5,900 bases of DNA from Gammaproteobacteria bacterium. Its GTDB lineage: Bacteria; Pseudomonadota; Gammaproteobacteria; Chromatiales; Chromatiaceae. Both the position numbers and the translations under genes were made by a program. Shown in pieces: positions 1-5,900 of the stretch (position 1 is the first letter of the stretch; the number at the start of each line of letters is the position of its first letter). The notes below the pieces were generated by a model. It made no database searches, was not told the DNA's origin, and saw only the letters and a list, made by a program, of their open reading frames with translations. The stretch spans positions 1-5,900 of the forward strand of contig JAGVUH010000213.1 of assembly GCA_019136395.1 (NCBI GenBank). The letters run 5' to 3'.

Positions 1-1692
1 GCGGGAGCGGTCAAGGCCCAGGACCCAGCGATACCAATTTTCGTCCAGGGCATCACCAAAAAGTCGCAGGCCGTGCATAAATTGTCCCCAGGCGCCAACC
101 CCACCGATGCGCAAACGCAGGGGGCGGCCGCTGGCCAAGCTGGCCAGGTCGGGGCTGGGCTCAACACGCTCCGGGGCCACGGCGGCGGTGGGATCCACCC
201 GCGTCCAGCCCCGACCTGGCAGCCAGACCTCGACCCAGGCGTGGGCGTCGGACTGACGGACGATCAGGTGATCTCCCAGGGGGTTGCGCTCCCCCCCCAG
301 GTAACCCATCACGATCCGCGCCGGCAGGCCTGCAAGACGCATGAGCAAGGCAAAGCTGCTGGCATAGTGCTCACAGAACCCCCGGCGGGTCTCGAAGAGA
401 AACTCGTCCGCGGGGTTGCCGCCCAGACGCGGGGGTTTCAGGGTGTAATAAAAAGGTTCGGCATTGATGTAGTTAAGTCCCGCCTGGACCAGATCCTCCG
501 GCTCATTGGAACGGGCCTGCCAGGTGCTGACCAATGCCCGCATGCGCGCGGTGATATTGTCCGGTAGCGCCAGCCCCGCGGCCCGTTGCTCCTCGGGTAG
601 ATCACCGCCAAGGGGGGCAGGGACGGAGATGACCCGGTACCCGCGCGTCTCCTCGATGGGCTTCGCGGCCAGAAGTTGAAGGTCATGGGTCAGGGCGGCA
701 TCCCGTTCCGGGGTGGCGATGGGCCAGTCGAGGGCAAAAAGCCACCGCTGCCGGCTAGGCTCCAGAGTGACCTGGTAGGCGATGGTCTGACCAGCGGGAG
801 GGGCCGGCAAAGGTGGGGGTTTCAAACCGCCAAACTGGTCCGGTCGCCCGCCGGACCAGCGCCTTCCTTCGGTATTCCAGGCTACCGGTCCACGCCAATA
901 AAGCCCTTCCGCCGGCGGGATGGGCCCCTCGAAGCGAACGCGAAAGGCGAGCGATCCATCCAACACCAGATCCGTCACTGAACCAGGTTCCAGCCAATCG
1001 TTGATGCCCGTCCGTGCCACCTCCGCGACGGGCAGAAAGGACCAGAGCGGGGCATCCAGGCGGGGAAAGAGCACGAACAGCAGCAGGGCCAATGGCAAGG
1101 ACTGGAGGGTGAGCCGCAGGACCACCACGACGGGTTGCCTGACAGACCTAAGGAAGGTCCTCATCCCTGCTCCGGAGACAGTCAAGCCACCGCTCCCGGG
1201 GGCCGACATCGGGGCGAAGGGGACCGACGACACCCCCGCGCTGGCCAGATCAGCCAACAACGCCAGATCCAGCAGCAGCAGGAGGCCAAGAGACAGCGCG
1301 GTTCCAGGTGACTGATCGAAGAAAAAATGGCTGACCAGCCAGAAGGGAAAGAGCATGACCGCCAGTCGCAAGTCCCGGCGGTTACGACCTTCGAGTAACT
1401 TGAGCGCCAGGAGGAGCGTGAGCAGCGCCGTGCCGCCTTCCTGGCCGACCAGGGTGCCGTAAGCGTGAAAGACCAGAGCCGGGGCGGCCAGGGCCAGCGG
1501 CACGAGGAGCAAGCGACCCGGCGCGAATCGGGGCTGGTAGACCGTGAGAACACGGTACAGGAGCAGGAGGTAAAAAAAGACCCCCAGCGGGAGCGGCAGG
1601 TCGGGGGCCAGATTCAATCCAGCCACGGCATAAAGCAGGCAACTGGCCAGGTACTGAGTGGGTTGCGGAACCGAGCGGAGAAATGCCCTCAC
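1..1692 (-). CDS. tgpA: TgpA-type membrane transglutaminase (DUF3488 + transglutaminase-like core), C-terminus cut by window edge
   Basis: Inner-membrane protein with a periplasmic transglutaminase-like (papain-fold) domain, as in Pseudomonas aeruginosa TgpA; the substrate of the family is not settled. The window holds 564 codons in one open frame. Residues 1-210 contain about six or seven hydrophobic segments (roughly 14-30, 35-51, 61-78, 87-100, 109-125, 131-150, 188-209), matching the DUF3488 region. A linker with the family-typical stretch YWRGPVAW (265-272) follows. The core runs about 425-510 and has an intact triad: Cys440 in RRGFCEHYAS, His484 in SDAHAWVEVW, Asp500 in VDPTAAV. The family normally continues about 100 residues with a DUF4129-like tail and a last membrane helix, which lie beyond position 1. 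GTG at 1692-1690 is the first possible start after an in-frame TAG (1722-1720), and GGAG at 1702-1699 sits 6 nt upstream. It is the third gene of a MoxR-DUF58-TgpA cluster. A G8 run (291-298) lies between Cys440 and His484 without breaking the frame. Confidence 0.95.
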   Translation of the reverse strand, partial: MRAFLRSVPQPTQYLASCLLYAVAGLNLAPDLPLPLGVFFYLLLLYRVLTVYQPRFAPGRLLLVPLALAAPALVFHAYGTLVGQEGGTALLTLLLALKLLEGRNRRDLRLAVMLFPFWLVSHFFFDQSPGTALSLGLLLLLDLALLADLASAGVSSVPFAPMSAPGSGGLTVSGAGMRTFLRSVRQPVVVVLRLTLQSLPLALLLFVLFPRLDAPLWSFLPVAEVARTGINDWLEPGSVTDLVLDGSLAFRVRFEGPIPPAEGLYWRGPVAWNTEGRRWSGGRPDQFGGLKPPPLPAPPAGQTIAYQVTLEPSRQRWLFALDWPIATPERDAALTHDLQLLAAKPIEETRGYRVISVPAPLGGDLPEEQRAAGLALPDNITARMRALVSTWQARSNEPEDLVQAGLNYINAEPFYYTLKPPRLGGNPADEFLFETRRGFCEHYASSFALLMRLAGLPARIVMGYLGGERNPLGDHLIVRQSDAHAWVEVWLPGRGWTRVDPTAAVAPERVEPSPDLASLASGRPLRLRIGGVGAWGQFMHGLRLFGDALDENWYRWVLGLDRSR

Positions 1693-1886
1693 GACCCTCT
1701 CCGCAACCCTAGCGCCAGGCTACAGGCCCTTTTCCCGTTTACGCTGTGTTCCCCCAGGGACTGGCGCAATGCGGGAAACAATGGAAGAACTGTCCTCAAG
1801 GGGAGAGATGTAAATGCGGATGCAGGCCCCTTAAGGTCCGGGTCCGGGACCGGGACAGGGCTAAACCGGGTCCAAGCGCCAGTCAC
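1689..1886 (-). CDS. Candidate 65-codon small ORF filling the DUF58-tgpA gap
   Basis: I do not recognise this protein. The frame begins with GTG (1886-1884), which overlaps the TGA stop of the DUF58 gene as GTGA. It ends with TGA (1691-1689), which overlaps the GTG start of tgpA, again as GTGA. A GGGAGG motif (1902-1897) lies 10 nt upstream of its GTG, inside the end of the DUF58 gene. The peptide starts MTGAWTRFSPVPVPDPD, is basic and Pro/Leu-rich, and has no clear membrane segment or known domain. Against it: about one third of its codons end in A or T, more than in the flanking genes; the Pro-Val/Pro-Asp stretch is simply the translation of a GC-rich near-palindrome; and MoxR-DUF58-TgpA clusters do not usually carry such a gene. 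It could be a real small protein, a translated spacer that couples DUF58 to tgpA translation, or chance. Confidence 0.25.
   Translation of the reverse strand: MTGAWTRFSPVPVPDPDLKGPASAFTSLPLRTVLPLFPALRQSLGEHSVNGKRACSLALGLRRGS
1836..1856. repeat. GC-rich near-perfect palindrome in the DUF58-tgpA spacer
   Basis: A 21-nt inverted repeat, symmetric apart from one mismatched pair and one centre base: outer arms GTCC/GGAC, inner arms GGTCC/GGACC. On the transcribed minus strand it could fold as a short, tight GC hairpin 140 nt before the tgpA start. No T run follows, so it is not a standard intrinsic terminator. It may affect mRNA stability or be a protein-binding site; its function is unknown. Confidence 0.45.
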
Positions 1887-2896
1887 CGCCCCAGATCCTC
1901 CCGGATGGTAGGATCTACCTCGCCAAAACGCGCCAGGACGGCAAGACAGCGGTGCATCTGCGTCTCGCCGCGGCCCGGGGCAATCTCACGTCCCGGGAGG
2001 CGCAGACCAAAATCCTGCTCCGTCAGCGCCGCATCCACCACCTGGCGCGCCAACCAGGTCAGGCGTGTCTCGGCATCCGCTGGCGGCAGCCGGTCCCAGT
2101 CCAGCCACAGGCGGTCGGGCAGGCCTCGTCCAAACTGCTTGACCTGGAGGCCCCGACCGCGTCCATAGGCCTTCCAGTCCAGTTGCCGCGGGGAATCACC
2201 TTGGCGATAGCGGCGCAGGCCGACGAAATCATCGGCTCCTGGGTCCCGGACACCCCGATTATCCCCCGCCCCCCTGGCCACCGGCACGGGGTCCGGTGCC
2301 CGATCAGCGGGCCGGGGATAGACCAGGACCGAGGCCGCCGTCTCAAGGTAGCACCAGCAGCGAAAAAGACCCAGGGGGTAGTGGGTCTCCAGCGTCACCT
2401 GTCCCAGGGGATGGAGGCCCCGCCGTCGCGTCGGCACACCCAGGCTGGTCCTGGCCTCCTGCCCGGGCATCAGGTCCAGCAAGGCCAACTGGTCCCCGAC
2501 CCGCAGGCGCAGATCCGGCCTCCTCGGGCGGGTTTCGGCGACCACCTGGAGGTCGAAGAGGGCCCAGTCACCGGCAAAGACCGGTCGCCCCGCCCGCGCT
2601 GAAAGGGTCAGGCCCAGCAGATTGAACCAGGCATGATGCATGGAGACCACGACCACCGCGACGGTGAGGAAGGTGAACAGCAGCCCGAGATTATTCTGAT
2701 AATTTAGGGAACCCAGCAGCATCAACAGCAGAATGCCAGCGAATACCAGCCCGGCCCCAGTCGGCAGGATGTAGATGGCCCGGGGCCGGACAGACGCCTG
2801 ACCACCCGGGGTCAGGGGGCAGACACGAACGAAACGACCAATCAGCCGGCTGAACTTTGGTCTGAGGAAGGCGGGTGATAGATAGCTCAATCCCAT
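1883..2896 (-). CDS. DUF58 domain membrane-anchored protein, partner of MoxR ATPase
   Basis: A 337-residue protein with an N-terminal tail (1-40), two hydrophobic segments (about 44-64 and 69-88) separated by the family-typical LGSLNYQNNLG, then a soluble part ending in the DUF58 signature: DDFVGLRRYRQGDSPRQLDW at 222-241, followed by KAYGRGRGLQVKQFG. Length and order fit the short gammaproteobacterial DUF58 form. The DxSxS metal-site motif of von Willebrand A proteins is absent; LWLDWDRL (263-270) stands in the equivalent region. DUF58 proteins are almost always coded next to MoxR ATPases and are presumed to be their clients or adaptors at the membrane; the biochemical role is unknown. The ATG at 2896-2894 is the first start after an in-frame TAA (2926-2924). 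No Shine-Dalgarno motif is visible before it, so the start is less sure than the frame. It lies 149 nt after moxR and 190 nt before tgpA. Confidence 0.94.
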   Translation of the reverse strand: MGLSYLSPAFLRPKFSRLIGRFVRVCPLTPGGQASVRPRAIYILPTGAGLVFAGILLLMLLGSLNYQNNLGLLFTFLTVAVVVVSMHHAWFNLLGLTLSARAGRPVFAGDWALFDLQVVAETRPRRPDLRLRVGDQLALLDLMPGQEARTSLGVPTRRRGLHPLGQVTLETHYPLGLFRCWCYLETAASVLVYPRPADRAPDPVPVARGAGDNRGVRDPGADDFVGLRRYRQGDSPRQLDWKAYGRGRGLQVKQFGRGLPDRLWLDWDRLPPADAETRLTWLARQVVDAALTEQDFGLRLPGREIAPGRGETQMHRCLAVLARFGEVDPTIREDLGR

Positions 2897-3045
2897 GTGA
2901 TGGTATGGGCGCGGATCAGTAGGTTATGGCCGGCGCTTAACTCAGCGCTGATGAAAAAAATAGGCTGTTCTTCACTACCCACGACTTGCTATCAGATTGT
3001 TTATACTTATCTTCTAATTCCATGTGCGGGGTTTTTCACAGCCTC
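2897..3045 (-). other. AT-rich 149-bp spacer between moxR and the DUF58 gene
   Basis: The spacer is clearly richer in A/T than the genes on both sides. Besides the terminator-like structure it holds a TATAAA hexamer on the minus strand (3005-3000) without a convincing -35 box at 17 nt, so an internal promoter is possible but weak. A small inverted repeat GCGCT/AGCGC with a 6-nt loop (2934-2949) lies 38 nt before the DUF58 start. There is no ribosome binding site before that start. No convincing reading frame occupies the spacer. Confidence 0.4.
2954..3044 (-). terminator. Terminator- or attenuator-like structure between moxR and the DUF58 gene
   Basis: On the minus strand, AGGCTGT (3044-3038) begins one base after the moxR stop, and its complement ACAGCCT (2968-2962) is followed by one A and seven T (2960-2954). 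The 69-nt region between the arms is AT-rich and contains a possible nested stem: CCCCGCAC (3030-3023) against GTGGG near 2976-2980. A stem closing directly before a T run resembles an intrinsic terminator, but the loop is long, so an attenuator or partial read-through site is more fitting. It would reduce DUF58-tgpA transcription relative to moxR. This is inferred from sequence only. Confidence 0.3.
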
Positions 3046-3981
3046 TCAGCGCACCGGCACCTGGTCAAGGATCAGGGCGACGGCATCGCGCGGGGCAATG
3101 TCCTCCGGCTCCGCCGCGCCACCGCTCTCCAGCCGGTGGCTGATGCAGGGCCCCAGGACTGCCTGGACATCCTCGGGATACACGACATCCCGCCCGGCCA
3201 GCAGGGACCAGGCTCGCGCCGCCCGCAACAGCGCCAGACCGGCCCGGGGTGACAGGCCCTGGAGAAAGTGCGGTGAGCGCCGGGTAAAGGCGATGATGTC
3301 ATAGCAATAGTCAATGATGGGCGGAGAGGCATGAATCTGGCTGACGGCCCGTTGCAAGGCCCGGATCTCCGCCTTGGCCAGGGCCGGTGCCATGCGGGCC
3401 AGCATCTCCCGCCGGTCCTCACCCGCCAGCAAGGCCTTCTCGGCGGCCTCCGCGGGATAGCCGATCCTCAGGCGCATCAAAAAGCGATCGAGCTGGGACT
3501 CCGGCAAGGGGAAGGTACCGATCTGAAAGCTGGGGTTCTGGGTGGCGATGACGAAGAAGGGTTCGGGCAGGGGATGGGTCTCCCCCTCCACGGTGACCTG
3601 GCGCTCCTCCATGGCCTCAAGCAGGGCGCTCTGGGCCTTGGGGGTCGCGCGGTTGATCTCATCCGCCAGGACCAGCTCGGCGAAGATCGGGCCGGGGTGA
3701 AAGCGAAACCGTTCCGTGGCCCGCTCATAGATGGACGTACCGATGATGTCCGCCGGCAACAGATCGCTGGTGAACTGGATGCGCGCGTACTCCAGGCCCA
3801 GCAGCCGGGCCAGAAGGTGGGCAAGGGTCGTCTTGCCGACCCCGGGGAGGTCCTCGATCAACAGATGTCCCCGCGCCAGCAGGCAGGCGACGGCCAGGCG
3901 TAATTCCCGCTCCTTGCCGAGGATAATCTCTCCGGCCGCTCGTAAGGCCGAGTCCAGTTGTCCCGTCAGAGCCTTATCCAT
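3046..3981 (-). CDS. MoxR-family AAA+ ATPase
   Basis: Cytoplasmic AAA+ ATPase of the MoxR family (AAA_3 core plus lid), thought to act as an ATP-driven chaperone for the DUF58/transglutaminase partners coded downstream. From the ATG the protein is 311 residues, the usual family length. Walker A LPGVGKTT spans about 45-52, Walker B LVLADE 103-108 continuing into INRATPKAQSALLEAMEE, sensor 1 ATQNPS 146-151 followed by GTFPLPESQLDRFLMR, and the sensor 2/lid motif SPRAGLALL about 244-252; all key residues are present. There are two possible starts in the same frame: TTG at 3987-3985, and ATG at 3981-3979. AGGGA (3996-3992) lies 4 nt before the TTG and 10 nt before the ATG; I prefer ATG. An in-frame TGA at 4020-4018 excludes longer forms. 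It is the first gene of the minus-strand cluster and is transcribed divergently from mnmG. Confidence 0.96.
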   Translation of the reverse strand: MDKALTGQLDSALRAAGEIILGKERELRLAVACLLARGHLLIEDLPGVGKTTLAHLLARLLGLEYARIQFTSDLLPADIIGTSIYERATERFRFHPGPIFAELVLADEINRATPKAQSALLEAMEERQVTVEGETHPLPEPFFVIATQNPSFQIGTFPLPESQLDRFLMRLRIGYPAEAAEKALLAGEDRREMLARMAPALAKAEIRALQRAVSQIHASPPIIDYCYDIIAFTRRSPHFLQGLSPRAGLALLRAARAWSLLAGRDVVYPEDVQAVLGPCISHRLESGGAAEPEDIAPRDAVALILDQVPVR

Positions 3982-4008
3982 GGCCAACCCGTCCCTGGCC
4001 GCGTGAGA

Positions 4009-4020
4009 TGAAAATTTTCA
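4009..4020. repeat. 12-bp perfect palindrome TGAAAATTTTCA upstream of moxR
   Basis: A perfect AT-rich palindrome in otherwise GC-rich DNA, 27 nt upstream of the moxR ATG, where an operator could lie. A 12-bp palindrome is expected about once by chance in a window of this size, so only its position and composition make it notable. It also contains the in-frame TGA that bounds moxR on the 5' side. Confidence 0.35.
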
Positions 4021-4095
4021 GCTTGCTCGCTCCCGGCGGAAGAGAGGTCATGACGGACCCGAGATGGTTGGGGCGACGGCGCTGAGGGGGCAAAT

Positions 4096-4113
4096 CGCCG
4101 CCACCGCCGCCAC
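4096..4113. repeat. Tandem 9-bp direct repeat (CGCCGCCAC x2)
   Basis: Two exact adjacent copies of CGCCGCCAC lie midway between moxR and mnmG. This is a short low-complexity GC repeat with no known role, and may be simple slippage. Confidence 0.5.
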
Positions 4114-4258
4114 GGAACGGCTACTATAACCTTTCATGGGCAGATCGCCCCAAGTCATCGGACGTCCGGGACCCCGCGCCGCGCCCTAACCCTGAACAGC
4201 CACCCGCATCCGCCAACCCTGATCGCGCCCATGAATTACTACCGTTCAATCCCCTGCC

Positions 4259-5900
<1,642 letters not shown>

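Larger units (their letters stand above)
3982..4258. other. Divergent intergenic region between moxR and mnmG
   Basis: These 277 bp must hold the promoters of both the moxR cluster (leftward) and mnmG (rightward). I cannot assign either with confidence. TATAAC (4125-4130) resembles a -10 box for mnmG, but no -35-like sequence stands 16-18 nt upstream. Other visible elements are a 12-bp palindrome near moxR, a 9-bp tandem repeat, the palindrome GGACGTCC (4160-4167), and a small hairpin GGGC/GCCC (4138-4150). No DnaA boxes of the TTATCCACA type are present, although mnmG lies near oriC in many gammaproteobacteria. No gene is evident here. Confidence 0.5.

Noticed and set aside
73..567. 164-codon plus-strand frame opposite tgpA
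   Set aside because: It is antisense to the intact catalytic core of the transglutaminase and shows no protein-like features.
1952..2602. 216-codon plus-strand frame opposite the DUF58 gene
   Set aside because: It is the antisense shadow of a gene with a clear DUF58 signature; its translation is rich in Gln, Arg and Pro without any domain.
3331..3903. 190-codon plus-strand frame opposite moxR
   Set aside because: It is antisense to the Walker motifs of moxR and is a by-product of the GC-rich codon pattern.
4125..4130. TATAAC as the -10 box of an mnmG promoter
   Set aside because: No -35-like hexamer occurs at 16-18 nt upstream; that stretch is the GC-rich CGCCGCCAC repeat.
3982..4258. Possible replication origin beside mnmG
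   Set aside because: mnmG is often near oriC in gammaproteobacteria, but no TTATCCACA-type DnaA boxes or AT-rich unwinding region are visible here.

Overview
The window reads as chromosomal DNA of a GC-rich gammaproteobacterium. The MnmG protein follows the E. coli type closely, with the catalytic cysteines at the same residue numbers (47 and 277). The MoxR, DUF58 and transglutaminase genes have the order and sequence style seen in Pseudomonas and in Chromatiales-like bacteria. A purple-sulfur or related lineage is a guess, not something the sequence proves. I see no mobile element, CRISPR array, tRNA or rRNA.

Layout: positions 1-3981 carry three minus-strand genes, transcribed right to left: a MoxR-family AAA+ ATPase (3046-3981), a membrane-anchored DUF58 protein (1883-2896) and a TgpA-type membrane transglutaminase (1-1692, its C-terminus cut by the window edge). 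This trio is widely conserved in bacteria. The ATPase is thought to act as a chaperone for the DUF58 and transglutaminase partners, which sit in the inner membrane; the transglutaminase domain faces the periplasm and is linked to envelope functions. Divergent from it, across a 277-bp intergenic region, is mnmG (4259-5900, cut at the right edge), whose FAD-dependent product modifies the wobble uridine of certain tRNAs together with MnmE.

The spacers are unusual for such an operon. The 149-bp moxR-DUF58 gap is AT-rich. On the transcribed strand it starts with one arm of a 7-bp inverted repeat right after the moxR stop, and the second arm is followed by a T7 run, so it resembles an attenuator or intrinsic terminator with a large loop. 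The 190-bp DUF58-tgpA gap is exactly spanned by a 65-codon reading frame that overlaps both neighbours by GTGA, and it holds a GC-rich near-palindrome.

The most notable anomaly is in mnmG. The reading frame is open throughout, but about 32 residues that include the strongly conserved SRAEYRL...REDNAD segment are missing after residue 430. This is either a real in-frame deletion that probably impairs the enzyme, or an assembly artefact. I found no evidence of a wholly new system; the points that deserve a second look are this deletion, the spacers, and a G8 run in the catalytic core of tgpA.
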